64,000 nucleotides of DNA from Cyathus striatus. Lineage: Eukaryota > Basidiomycota > Agaricomycetes > Agaricales > Nidulariaceae. The position numbers were made by a program, and so were the translations under genes. Position 1 is the stretch's first letter. Each line of letters starts with the position of its first letter. The notes under the pieces are model-generated. The model did no database searches. It was not told the DNA's origin and worked only from the letters and a program-made list of their open reading frames with translations. Below, in pieces: positions 36,358 to 48,123 of this stretch. The stretch spans positions 2,108,001 through 2,172,000 of the forward strand of contig JAOVFP010000007.1 in assembly GCA_025738555.1 (NCBI GenBank), in the 5' to 3' direction.

Positions 36358-37817
36358 TATGGTAAAATGTAATTAGTTAATAGATGTACAATTATGTCCT
36401 CTCTGGCTTCTAGTTGTTCATGTTCATTGTCAGAGCCAGCCCTGAAACCTGTGCCCTTGGTGACAGCAGTAGAGTGTGTTGCAGATTCGAATTGGAGACT
36501 CTCCCATAATGCATCTGGCAAAGAATTGCTGTCTGACAGTGATGATGTGGCAACCATGTCACTGTTTGAAATGACCTTTTGGCCCTGGCATGAATGCCCA
36601 GTGGGCATTGGCATTGACGTAGCAGGCTTGCTGGTACTGCTGCTATGTGTTGCATTGACCTTTTCACATTGATGCAAACTCCTGGGAGGTGTTGACATTC
36701 ACTTGGGGGATGCGAGCTGAGAGAGGCTAATGCTCTCATCGTTGCTGAGTGAAATGGCCGTTCTGCATCGATGTGACCTCCTTGGAGGTGTTGATGCTCA
36801 CTTGGGGGACTCGAGCTGAGAGAGGTTATTGCTCTCATCACTGAGTACAATGGCCTTTCTGTGTCAATGCAACCTCCTGGGAGGTGTATATGCTTGCTTG
36901 GGGGACTCAAGCTGAGAGAGGCTGTTGCTTTTGTCATCACTAATTGTAATGTAACTATTTTCTTGAAGGGCAGCATTGAAATCTTCATATACATGATTTG
37001 GTATCTTTTTGATTGATGCTATAATTCCATAAGTACACTGCTATGATCCAGACCTGTGAAACATACCTACACTTATGCAATGATAGCGCCAGGATTTGGA
37101 TGCAGGTCCTTGTGCATCTGTAAGATCTTCACCCTTTATCTCATTACACCAAGTAATGAACATTGTTGAGCGATCCTTCTTCAACAATGACCACAACTTC
37201 CCATCAGCTGGAACACTGTGCTTATCAAGCCAATTCAACAGCTTTTGGAGGAGACCTCTGAACCAGTGATCAACCTCCTCTGCACTCCAGCCTTCATTGT
37301 ACTCGATGTCATTCCCATTCACATCCTTTTTTACAACTAGGCCATAGTACAGCATATTCTCCATTACCTCCAGGGATGGTACTTTGTTATCAATGAGCAT
37401 TTCATTCTAGATACCATTTATTTAGTTTAATTGTGGATCATGAAAAATAGAAACAATGGTACTGACTTTGATACCACATGGAACAAGAATAACACAACCA
37501 ACTTTTATAGACTTCACTTCCCCTTTCGAACTGACTTTATGTTGTGACTTAGACCGTGATCCTGAGGCTCCTTCCTATATGACAAACATTAGTTTGAAGT
37601 GTAGCATAGAAGCCCAGCAACGTACTGATGCTTTGGTGCTGATGACTCACCTCTTCTCTGGCCTGAATCCTTCAGCTGTTTCCTTACATGCTGAAGCATC
37701 AGATACCTTGGCCCTGATACCAGCTATATTTGATTTATAATGTTCCATTATTGCATCCATTGCTGTGCATCGTTTACCTTCCACTGGCTGCTGTGCTTCT
37801 GATGAAGTTGGCAACAT
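36358..37817 (-). pseudogene. Degraded second gene of the 14.4-kb element, with 30-residue repeats
   Basis: Exons from about 37,817 (MLPTSSEAQQPVEGKRC), one near 37,580-37,456 (EGASGSRSKSQHKVSSKG) and one at 37,406-37,073 (NEMLIDNKVPSLEV...GWSAEEVDHWFRGLLQKLLNWL...SLLKKDRSTMFITWC) join through GT-AG introns to a tail with three repeats (LSDESNNLSQLESPK..STPPRR). In that tail three TGA codons interrupt the frame (36,864-36,866; 36,798-36,800; 36,699-36,701). The final open part ends with NYILP at 36,358. The fold and function are not recognised. It lies downstream of the integrase gene on the same strand, so it was probably part of the element's own gene set. Confidence 0.55.
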
Positions 37818-38107
37818 GGCAATAGCTGTGTTGGGGCTCGGTGGTATCAGTATAAGAATAGATCAGAGTAGATCATATCAGTGATGAGGTGACACAGGTT
37901 AATAGTGAAGGAGAGGTATGTGAGAGGGAAGAGTTCAAATGAATGAAACTGTTGTGCTGGCAGTGACAAAGATGCAGTAGTTGCTACTATTTCCTAATGT
38001 GTTTAGCACAGTAAGGTCATGTGACATTATGACATAAAAAATTGAACTTGTCTGAACACGACAAGGACATGAAGTAAGACATAAGAGAAACGGAACTAAT
38101 ATATTCA

Positions 38108-40051
38108 GTTTATAACATGATATGAGTGACCAGTTCAAGTGTGGTGGCCCATAAAACTGCTCTAGGATACCATATCTTGAATGAGAGATCAATTGTTACA
38201 TCACTCTTTCCCACTCTGAGAGTCTCTGAGCAAGGGTATACTCCATTTTCCCATTCATATGTTTGTAGTTCAAAATTTTCAGGAACTACACCTGCCATTT
38301 GTGCATCCTGTAGAGCACTTCGAAATATTAGTTCAAGCTCTTTGCTATCAAATGGGTTTGTTTCCTCTGGAACTTCAATGGCATCATGGCGGATATGATG
38401 TTGCTGATCTTCTTCTATCTGATTCTCCAAGTCAGCTTTGCATTCAGAGTCATTATCTACTTCCATATCATTCTCCCCTCAAGATGAATATTTTTGAAGT
38501 GTTTCTTCATTTATTGTTAAGTTATCTTTCCTATATTTTCCATATTTTAATTCACCAAGAAAACATATATCCTGTAAGTAAAGTGATGAGAAATATGCAC
38601 CAAATGATCAATATAACATTACTATGCAACATACTGCAGGTGTTTGATCATGCCCTTCTTTTGATATAGGATGATGGTTCCATTGATCAACAAATTGTTC
38701 AAGGTCTTCATTTATAATATTGAGAAAGAGATCATGTATTAGCCATAAATGTGTTGAGTTTGATGAATCAAGCATATGAAGTCTTTCAAGCCAGGAGAAA
38801 AAAGCACGCCATGGACGTGCCACTTGGCTTCCAACTTCAACCCACATACACTCTATTCAAGTATTCATGGTTGATCTAATTAATATTAAGGGTTAAATGT
38901 TATAAAAGCTCAAATGAAATTATGACACATGTTCCCCATATGAACAAAGCTCTGTTTGGCCCTCTATATTTAATCATCCACACTGAAATTTCGATGTTCT
39001 CTCCTCCTCGATCTCCTCGAACTCATGAAGGTATTCCATATTCAGTAACAGAACCCAAAAATAGATTAAGAACAGTTGATGAGTGATTGTTATTGCTTGC
39101 TTTCATGCCAACAATCTAATGAGATGTGTGTTAAAAACTCGGTTCATATGAATCAAGTTCAAAGCAAACCAAGCATGAATATCCATCAACAATTCCATGG
39201 ATTACAATGCCCCATTTTATGAGCTTATGGTGGCCATCCAAATGCCATAAAGCATGAGATGTGTGACATGATACTTACGCCTCATAATTGATTTATGAGT
39301 CCGAATTGCTTGACCAAGAGCATCAACATGTTGCAATGAAGAGCATATATGCTGCTTCTGTATACGGATTCCTCTTTGTTTGAAGTAACCCATTGCATAG
39401 TGTATACCAGAAGCAGGTCTTTCTTTCTGAAGTTTCACATCAGATCATCAACTTCTTGATCAGATAGATCAGAAAAACTTCGATTAATTCCATGTATTTT
39501 CAAATATTTGCTTAATGTATTGCGGTGTATGCCTAATGCACTTGAGAACATTGAAATTGAGATTCTTCGATGTGCAGACATTGCATTAGAAAGCCAAGCA
39601 TAGTTAAAATCCTTAGCAGGGCGACCTCAATTGCCAGAATAGATCTCAGACATTGGTTCAAGAGTTTCTATTCTTTCGCTTGCCCTAATCATAGTGATAT
39701 ATTTGTAAGACAAATTATTTTAAAGATAAGATCATACCTCTCTTCAAGGTTATGTGCAAATTGTTCGAGCTTAAAGCATAGTGAGAAAAGTGCATTTGCA
39801 CACAGTGCTACCCAATCTGAATCAGCTATTTCTATTTCAAGAGCACGCAAAATATCAGCTGTTTCAGATTGAATCTTTGTTGACATTAATTTCAAGCAAA
39901 GAGGATCTGCATCTTCCAAATGTATCATTGCATATGCTTTTGTATATGTTTCAGAAATAATTCTATGGGCCCGCAGAATATTTTCAGCCCATTCCTGATC
40001 ATCTTGGAGCACTGGAAGAGGTGGTAATTGCTGTGGAATGTAGGAGGACAT
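38108..40051 (-). pseudogene. Integrase-core DDE transposase, Agaricomycete type, inactivated
   Basis: Starts at 40,051 (MSSYIPQQLPPLPVLQDDQEW). Then come GRPAKDFNYAWLSNAM, an HTH-like SALGIHRNTLSKYLKIHGI, ALWHLDGHHKLIKWG (first Asp) with VDGYSCLV, GIPS.VRGDRGGENIEI (second Asp), WVEVGSQVARPWRAFFSWLERLH (Glu region), and a C-terminal exon ending near 38,108. This order matches the integrase-core proteins annotated widely in Agaricomycetes. Interruptions: TGA at 39,627-39,629, 39,435-39,437 and 39,023-39,025, each at a position where Arg is expected, plus a frame change near 39,250. It is the only candidate transposase for the surrounding 14.4-kb element, and it is dead in this copy. Confidence 0.8.
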
Positions 40052-40139
40052 AATACAAAAGTCTGTTGTATCTATCAGTTATCAGTATATATTATACCTG
40101 TCTCTCACATCAGCAGTACTTTACACTCCCCCCCCCACT

Positions 40140-40690
40140 CCGGCCAGACTCTGGATGGACCTAATATAGTCCGGATAGTCCGGATGGACTCCAGCTGAAC
40201 AAGCAATTGTCCAGGTGGAGTCCAGGTGGAATGGATATTGTCCAGGTGGAGTCCTGATGGAATGAATATTGTCCTGGTGTCATCCTGTTGGAGTATACGG
40301 AGTCTTGATGGAGTCCTGATGGACTTTGTATTTCCTGTTGGGTCCTGATATCTTAGGTGTGTTCTTAGATAAGGGTCCAGGACTCCGCTGAGTCCTGATG
40401 GACTTTGTATTTTCTGTTGGGTCCTGATATCTTAGGTGTGTTCTTAGGTAAGGGTCCAGGACTCTGCTGAGTCCTGATGAAGTCCTGATGGACTTTGTAT
40501 TTTCTGTTGGGTCCTAATATCTTAGGTGTGTTCTTAGGTAAGGGTCCAGGACTCCAGGTGGACTCCAGGTGGACTTCACAAGGAATTAGGTGTATTGTGT
40601 TGAGTATAACAATAATATATTATTATAAGTAAGGGTTCAGGATTCCAGGTGAATTCCAGGTGGACTTAATGAGGGATGTGGAGCACTTGC
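40140..40690. repeat. Subterminal array of element B (GTCC-GGTGGACT words)
   Basis: Many copies of GTCCGGATGGACTCC, GTCCAGGTGGA, AGTCCTGATGGA and TCCTGATATCTTAGGTGTG. The last belongs to a 90-110-bp tandem unit at 40,325-40,560. The motif has a partly palindromic AGTCC...GGACT character, as the different arrays in the other KDZ elements do. Confidence 0.8.
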
Positions 40691-40906
40691 ACTTACTATT
40701 ACACCTGAGGAATATTATTACCACTAGATTTTAGACAAACATTAGAGACCTTTACTCTTTACTATTACTACTTGGTTGTCATGCTGACATGATGTGACTA
40801 AGTACTTCCATTATTATTACACTTAGGGGGTATTATTATTATAATCATTAATATTACTATTACCTATTACATTTTTCACACTATATATAAAAATATTACA
40901 TAGAAA

Positions 40907-43061
40907 TTATATTTCAGTACTATCATCAAGTTCTAGATCTTCACTAATAATGCTAAAATTTTGACTGTTTTGCCGTTGTTTTACATGTTGAGTATGATGA
41001 AAGATCATAGAATGTATGAACCAATTAAAGTTACTTGGAGTCATGTGTTTCATTATAGATTCAAATCCACCAAGCCATGAATTCAGCTGTTCACAAGCTT
41101 GTGTATTGAATGCTCGTTTGTGATATATTTCACCATTTCTATCTTGTGCCATGTAAACAAGATTTGGTGCAGAACCATCTTGAGGTGCAGGATTACACCA
41201 CTTCCTACAAAGGTAATCATCTGAGCAATGATTTGTATAGTGATACCCATCCACTACAAAGCGACTACCTTTAAACCAATATACCCAACTTCCATTTGCA
41301 ACTGCTGTTCTAAGAACCTTACATGCCTTGTCAATACATATATAATCTGGTCTTGATTCTTCATTAGGAAAAACATCTTCTAAGAACTTAAGTATATTGG
41401 TTGCTGACTCTGACTTCACAAACTTTGTCCATGCAATTACAGCACCACATGGAGCACATATTGTCTCTACACAATAATAGCGAGAGGCACTAAAATAATG
41501 ATTTCTGTTTGAAATATCATTATCTGACTCATCATGGGGCTGCTGAACACGTCTTCTTCTGGTTTTATTCCAAGGTAGATTTTCAGCTGGTTTACAAAGC
41601 ATTCTTCATGCACCATTTAAGTAGTCTGAACTATGTTCTAAGTTATATTTATGCCACATTTCCTGGTGCTCATTGCAAGCTTGTGTATTATCTATCTTTT
41701 GATTTGGACAGTTATGAACACGGCATCTTGCTCCAAATTCCTGGTTATGAACATCACAAAACACACCTCCTCTATGGTTTACAAGTGTATTAGAACAATT
41801 GTCATATGCACAGTGCTTAAAATATATATCAGTATAATATAATTTATATTTTGTTGTGCATTACCTGTGGTCCCATAACAATCCCATCAATTACGACCAT
41901 TTTAACTGTTGCACTGTCATCTGGTGGTGAGTCTTGAGTTTCTCTGTAAGGCTGTGTACACTCTGAGCAACTGTGACCATGTGATGCACATATTTTTCCA
42001 TTTTCACCGAACTTTGCAAATGCTTCTTCTGTTAATCCAGTAATTGAAAGTCCATCAAGACCAATAAAATTAACACCAGATGGTGTAGCAACCATGTGTA
42101 TTGATTCATGTATAAAAGCCTGCCAGACTTGTCTGCAACTTATTTCCTTTCCATTTCCAAAACTATTGTTCCAATATTCGGTATAGGCTGCAGCAGATGC
42201 ATGAAAACTATATATACCATTCAGAACACTTTGGGAAAATGCTCTATCTACCCATAACTTTTGTCCTACTTTCAAATATTTAGCAGAGTTTAAATGAACC
42301 TTGTAATATCCCTGTGTTTCATCATGGGCACATTCATGCTCTGCAGAATATAATGTTTTACATATTTTACAAACACCTGACACTACATAAGCATGTTCAA
42401 ATATTTTTGAGCCTTTAATTAATGTTGCTGTAGGTATATCTCTAATTTTAGTATGCACACGTAATGCCTGTCCATTACAACTCAATGTCTCACACTCTGC
42501 AGCTATAGGACATATAATATGAACAGGATCAATACTGGCATGTGATACAGGTTTCAGCTGTCCTTCAAACACTTTTCTCTCCTTGTTGAAGGGATACAAC
42601 TTCAGAAACCTTGCCATTTTGTCTAGTTTAAGGCTCAACAAAATAGATCTACCCTTTTCAGTTGTGTACTCAGTAATTTCATTATCTTCAAAGAGATCAT
42701 CTGAGTCCTTGCCAATTTTTTCCTGGATAGCTCTAGCAAGTAACCTAATCCATGCAGTTGCATCAACATTTTTTTCTCCCTTTAACTTTGCATTCTGCTG
42801 TCTTGCATGCAGACTTAAAAGATCAACATTATCAATTATAGAGAACAATATAAGTAATGTGGCAGAAAGTGTGATATTGGAGCCAAAATTTGAGAGAATA
42901 AATTCACTGAATACATCAAATGGGATGTTAGAAAATGGTTGTTCTTTTGCTGCAATTACTGGTTGAATAAAAATAAATAGAGCCAATATTGCACTTGGAA
43001 ACCATTGAAATAGCCAGATTATTAATAGCCAGAATAAAATATGTTGAGTAATTTCTGGCAT
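40907..43061 (-). pseudogene. KDZ transposase with CxC5/CxC6 clusters (element B), one nonsense codon
   Basis: Exon 1 is 43,061-41,865 and exon 2 41,815-40,907, with a 49-nt intron that A lacks, placed right after VMGP in the first catalytic-Asp segment (MVVIDGIVMGP). The clusters ETLSCNGQALR..VCKICKTLYSAEH (CxC5-like) and CAYDNC..HRGGVFCDVH..RCRVHNC (CxC6-like) are intact. The second Asp is in YICIDKACKV, with GYHYTNH, and the Glu in ACEQLNSWLGG. Exon 2 is cut by a single TGA at 41,606-41,608, where A has an Arg-Arg pair. Otherwise the frame is open from start to stop, so inactivation looks recent. Confidence 0.85.
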
Positions 43062-43161
43062 TAATATAGCCCATATCCAGGTTATACACCACAGATATAT
43101 CTTAAGAGTAGCAGTCCAACTGAAAATTTACATTGTAAACTAATACAATTTGAATTCAACA

Positions 43162-45428
43162 TACTTACTTTCGCTTAGACTTCTCCTTTCTCTCACTAGT
43201 GCCCTCATCTTTATCTCCTTTCTCCTCCTTGCTCTTACCCTTACCCTTTCCCTTCCTTTTCTCCACCTTTTCCTTAAGCCACTTTTTCAAGTCCAAAAAT
43301 GTATAGTGGTCGCTTTCAAAGCCCCAAAGATCCAAATTGATTGAACTCTCCTCATCTCCAGCTAACCATGCCTGCATTGCTGGGAAATTTGCAATTTTGT
43401 CAAAATTTGAGTAGTTATCATACCAAGCTGAAGATGAAATGAAGACTGAAATGATTTCTTTTTTAGTTGCCTTAGCAACTGGCCAAGTCCTATTCTTTTC
43501 CATCACATTATGCTCAGAAATTGCCTCTATACAGGCAATATATTTCTGATAAGTGACTTGAAGTCCAGGTGAGGTGCTTTCAACAATAAGCCAGGGAATC
43601 TTTAGAACAGCTATGAGCTCCTCGGTACATTGCTCTGAGATCCCACCCCTTTGAACCAGAGAAGGGGTGTGAGAGCGAGACACAGCATGAGAACTAGCTG
43701 CTGAGCTCCCAGCTGACTTTGATTGAATAAAACTTATCTCATTGTTGACAGGAGGGGTTGCATTTGGCTTAAATCCAGACTATAAAATAACACAGCATAA
43801 GTAAATTGTACAAGAATAAGAGAATAAAATATATAGTTACACTCAGTACTGGCAAAATAAGTTCACCATCAATCTTAAGCCAGTTGATTTCCTCATCTTC
43901 CATAACAGCAGTTTCAAAACTTCCAAGAAGGTTTCAGGCTTTGCTTTCATAAACAAATAAACAGCGATCAGCAGCTTAAATGATATTAGCATTTGAATAA
44001 ACTATAAAAGAAAGCATACCAAAGAAATGTTCAGCTTTTGCTTTGAGTTTTTTCAAGATTGGTGCAATAGTTAAAGTATGATTATGTTTCAATGAAAATG
44101 ATGCTACTCCAGGTACCACAATGGTACTTGGATCTGCATCAGATACATACAGCCAAACTCGTCCCTTGACTGGACCAACTGTAGTGCTTTCAACAGCACT
44201 ACTGAAGTCAGCAGCATTCAAGCGATTCCTGAATGCATTTCCTCTAAGAATACCACCTACTTAGAGTTAGTACATATATATTTATACAAAAGATAGGTTT
44301 ACCTTCACTTCTTGAAGAACCTTTGGGGCTAATCATAGCTATATCCAGGGTGTCTACTGTACCCGGTTTACTGGTGGTATGAGGTGGACTGACTGGTGGG
44401 CTAGTCATGACAATGTCTACTATATAATTGTAAGTTTTGGCAATATTTAGAAATGAGTAGTATATACCATCTTTGTTCTGGCTATTATTGTTTCCATCTG
44501 CAAAGAATAATAAATTAATATAAATATAAGTATTACCAAATTATCCATACCTTTATCCTTACTAGTTTGGTCTTTTGTATGTTTTTCTTTACTAATATCA
44601 CCCCCTTTCAAGATGTTAGCTATAGTAATATAGATAAGATGTATTACTTACCATCACTGCTATCTGATTTGTCTTTATCACCAACACTTGATTCATTACC
44701 TGAATCTTCTTTATTTTCTGCAATATAAGTGTTAGTAAAAATATATATAAGAGCTATCAATTGCAAACCTTTGCTTTTACTTTCATTATTGGCTTCAGAT
44801 CCATCAGATTCACTTTCTTCTTCAACTGTAGAAGATATAAGTATTTAGATACATATTTTTTGGAATATTTTCTTACCTTTTTCCATGTCTGAATGACACT
44901 TACGAGAAACAGTGAAGGCTGGAGCTGCTGGTTGAGGTACATTAAGGGGTGGACCTCGCTTTGGAGGAGCAATGGGAAGGCCACTCTCCTCCAGTACCCT
45001 TTCAGCACTAAGTATTAAATATATTATCAGTACATAAATATTGTATAAATACATATAATACATACACAGTAAGATCAGGAACACTCTCTGCATCTGCAGC
45101 AGCATCCTCAGCTGCTTTCTTTTCTGAAGTTTTCCTACAAAATTATTAGTGAGGCAGTGGAAGAAAGATCTGAAACCATACCGAGTTTTTTTGCCTTTTT
45201 GCCTTTTACAATCTTTTTAACCTGTTTTTCCTGCACATTTTCAGCCTCCTCTTCATCCAAGATGGGTATATTGGCCTTCTTTGTTGGTGGCTGAGCTGTG
45301 AGATCAGCAGAAGTACCATGCTTGCAAGACTCAGTGCGAGTCTCATGTGTAGCTGATGGTGGTGCAGATTCAGTAGGAAGGATACTGGAAGCCTGAGTGG
45401 TAGCAGAGTGAGTAGAGTGACGAGCCAT
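43162..45428 (-). pseudogene. Element B partner protein, one nonsense codon
   Basis: Starts at 45,428 (MARHSTHSATTQASS) with a basic stretch KKIVKGKKAKK, followed by a ladder of very short exons (about 12-45 codons each, 45,130-44,300) rich in Glu, Ser, Asp and Lys. The conserved GGILRGNAFRNRLNAADF segment (about 44,260-44,200), WLYVSDADPSTIVVPGV, and the final exon 43,800-43,162 with GFESDHYTFLDLKKWLKEK and a Lys-rich tail follow. A TGA at 43,934-43,936 breaks the segment that aligns with the YFDTERGIWIIFGCF region of A. Exon order, position upstream of the transposase and both ends of the protein match the A partner. Confidence 0.65.
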
Positions 45429-45649
45429 TGTGTGGAAATGTGTTAGAATGCTTTGAAATGGTGAGATGGTGGTGGTTGAGAAGAAAGAGATGGGGATTGA
45501 TGCATAGCAATGACTTGGAAGGTGCACAGCACACACATGATCAAAAGACTAAAAATATGTGGCCTTTCATAGGCTATACTAGACACAGATAAATATATAT
45601 TGTATTTGATTGGCTACAGAACATGAATATGTAATCTACTCGGCCTTCC

Positions 45650-46800
45650 TCTCCCTGAAACACAGCCTCAAGGCAGGACAGCACAGGGGAAGGAGGTGGG
45701 AGTGGAGACAGTGCAGGAGGAGGAGGCAAGAGGGTAGAGATGAGGGGGAGACAACAAGGGGGAGATGACACCTATGCTCATCACTTGCGAGACAGCACAT
45801 GGGGAGAAGACAAGAGGGAGGAGACGAGGGGAAGATGACGAGGGGAGATGATGCCTACACTCATCACTTGCGAGATGACTGACACCTATGCCTATGCTCA
45901 TCACTTGCGAGATGGCGCAGGGGGAGGAGGCGAGGAGGAGATGAGGGGGGGCAACACCTATGCTTGTCACTTGCGAGATGGCGCAGGGGGAGGAGGCGAG
46001 GAGGAGACGAGGGGGGGAGACAACTGACACCTGCGCTCGCCACTTGTGAGACAGTGCAGGGGGAGGAGGCGAGGGGGTGGAGATCCTCGTCACTTGCAAG
46101 ACGAGGTGGTGGGAGAAGGTGGGGGGCATGCACTCATCATTTGTGAGACAAAGTGCAGGGGACAGTCACTCATCCTCATCATTTGTGAGACGAGGTGGTG
46201 GGAGGAGGAAGGAGACGTGCACTCATCATTTGCAAGATGAGGCACAGGGGAGGAAGAGGGGGGATGGCCACTTGTCCTTGTCACTTGCGAGATGAGGCAG
46301 TGGGAGGAGGAAAGGGACATGTGCTCGTCATTTGCGAGACAAGGCGCAGGGGAGGAGGTGAGGGGCATGCACTCGTCATCTGTGAGACGAAGCACAGGGG
46401 ACAGCCGCTCATCCTCATCATTTGCGAGACAAGGTGGTGGGAGGAGGAAGGGGACGTGTGCTCATCATATGCGAGATGAGGCACAGGGGAGGAAGAGGGG
46501 GGACAGCTGCTTGTCCTCGTCACTTGCAAGACAAGGCAGTGGGAGGAGAAAAGGGACATGTGCTTGTCATTTGCGAGACAAGGCGCAGGGGAGGAGGCGA
46601 GGGGGTGAAGATAGCGTATGTGCTCGTCACTTGCGAGACGGCGCAGGTGAAGGAGGCAAGGGAGGAGACAAGGGGTGGAGGCGGCATGTGCTTGTCACTT
46701 GCAAGACAGCACATGGGAAAGAGCTGAGGGGGTGGATACGACATATGCACTCATCACTTGCAAGATGGTGCAGGCAAAGGAAGCGAAGATGAGATGAAAA
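45650..46800. repeat. G/A-rich minisatellite of element B
   Basis: Imperfect units of about 55 and 110 bp built from TCATCA(T/C)TTGCGAGAC, GAGGTGGTGGGAGGAGG and GGCGCAGGGGAGGAGG. ORFs up to 166 residues on both strands are by-products of the repeat. Long runs of spaced GGG/GGGG give strong G-quadruplex potential. Confidence 0.8.
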
Positions 46801-47215
46801 AAACATACCTGTAGCCTGTATGCATTCTCACACGCACGACCTTCACACTGAGCTGCACCTATTATCGATCTTGTAATCGATTCATCGCCTGCCGAAACAG
46901 ATAGTTCGAGGCAACAACGTGGGACCGTAGCGTGGGCTTGAGGCGATGACGTGAGACTGTGAGTGGGCTTGATGCAATGACATGGGACCGTGAGTGGGCT
47001 TGAGGCGACGATGAAGTGGGAATGTTGAGGCTGGCACTAGGCAGCAAAGAGGAAATGGTGAGGTGGGCTTGAGGCGACGATGTGGGAGCTTGAGTTGTTG
47101 ATGTGGGAGGGTGAGGCGCTGATGTGAGAGAAAAAAAAAAAATGCGCTGGGAAAAAACATACTGTATGAGGAAAGAGTGATATCGCTGGTAGTTATGTAG
47201 CATGGTGAAAATAGG
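46801..47215. other. Low-complexity tail of the G-rich tract in element B
   Basis: Repeats of GTGGGCTTGAGGCGATGACGTGGGACCGTGAG-type text (three loose copies at 46,918-47,010) and an A run at 47,131-47,142. No gene. Confidence 0.5.
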
Positions 47216-47223
47216 TATAGTAA

Positions 47224-47315
47224 GGCTGCTTGGTATAGTGGTATATTGTACACTTTATTATCTCACATGATCTCTCTGTAGTGCAAGGGTTCAATTTGTG
47301 CTTGTTGCAAAATTT
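47224..47315 (+). ncRNA. tRNA-like Pol III module in element B
   Basis: An A-box-like TGGTATAGTGG (47,231-47,241) and a B-box-like GGGTTCAATTTG (47,287-47,298), 56 bp apart, are followed by ATTTTTATT near 47,312. Cloverleaf pairing is poor. The placement between the G-rich tract and the right end mirrors the A copy, although the two sequences differ clearly. Confidence 0.4.
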
Positions 47316-47320
47316 TTATT

Positions 47321-48123
47321 CTATATTAATAATACATACAACTAGTAATAGTAAGTAACTGAGCCTCTTAACTTGTACTGATCTCATTCTTCTACTTTCT
47401 CCTTCTGCTCTTCTGACAAAGGTCACCGAGTTTATGTCGTCTTATTCGTACGATTCTTATCCGTTCTCCATTATGCTTTCTCCATCATACCCTGGGTATA
47501 CTTGTCTCAGCATTCCTTTCAATCCTTAGTTCATCCTTGGTACATATTGTATTCAAACCCTACTCCACCTTCCACCACCATCTTATTATGTTTATCAATT
47601 AGCATACTACTACCCATTCGTTCACCAGTCATCGGTGAAGTCATATAGTATTTAAGTAGCATATCTTGTACTACTGATACTCAGTTCAAATATCGACTAA
47701 GTTACTATCCTTCTTACTTGTCTTTGAGTTCTACTCAACTCTGGCTTGAATTGTTGCCTTCACAGCAACGACTCTGCACTCCGCTCTCCGCACTCCTGTC
47801 CCTCTCTTCCTCTGCACCCCTGTCTCTCCCTTCCGCACTTCGAAATACCTGGACCACGAGAACAACAAGGGGCGCAGCATATAAGCTGAAGCTGACAGTC
47901 CTTCTGTCCTGCACTTCCCTACCTTATGCTTCCGACCTTACGTAGAAATATGGGTCTTGACACTGAGCTGAAATGTGACAACCAAGGAATTGGGTAAATA
48001 ATTGTCTCTTCACATTATCTTCACACAAACAAAGTATTTTCAATGCTTCCTTTCAGTCACATTTTACCAGGGACTGGACCCTGGTCAACTCGACACATCT
48101 CTACATACCCACTTTCTACATTC
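47321..48123. other. No supported gene; expected zone of the lost right end of element B
   Basis: Pyrimidine-rich text (CTTCTACTTTCTCCTTCTGCTC) resembling a promoter or 5' region of the BTB gene. No TIR or duplication is recognised. The ORF at 47,718-47,945 is Ser/Leu-rich without a motif. Confidence 0.4.

Larger units (their letters stand above)
40114..47320. mobile_element. KDZ element B (diverged sister of A, right end not found)
   Basis: The left end CAGTACTTTACACTCCCC is identical to that of A, preceded by the would-be target site CACATCAG (40,106-40,113). A subterminal array of its own, transposase and partner genes in the same order and strand as A, a G-rich tract and a tRNA-like module follow. 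No reverse copy of the TIR or of CACATCAG is visible between 47.3 and 48.1 kb, so the right end is deleted or badly decayed; 47,320 is only the last point similar in layout to A. Confidence 0.75.

Noticed and set aside
37456..37740. Plus-strand 94-residue ORF
   Set aside because: Antisense to exons of the degraded gene at 36,358-37,817, whose splice signals and continuation fit better.
46077..46792. ORFs of 72-166 residues in the G-rich tract
   Set aside because: Open in several frames on both strands because of the repeat composition; content is low-complexity Arg/Gly or Pro/Ser.
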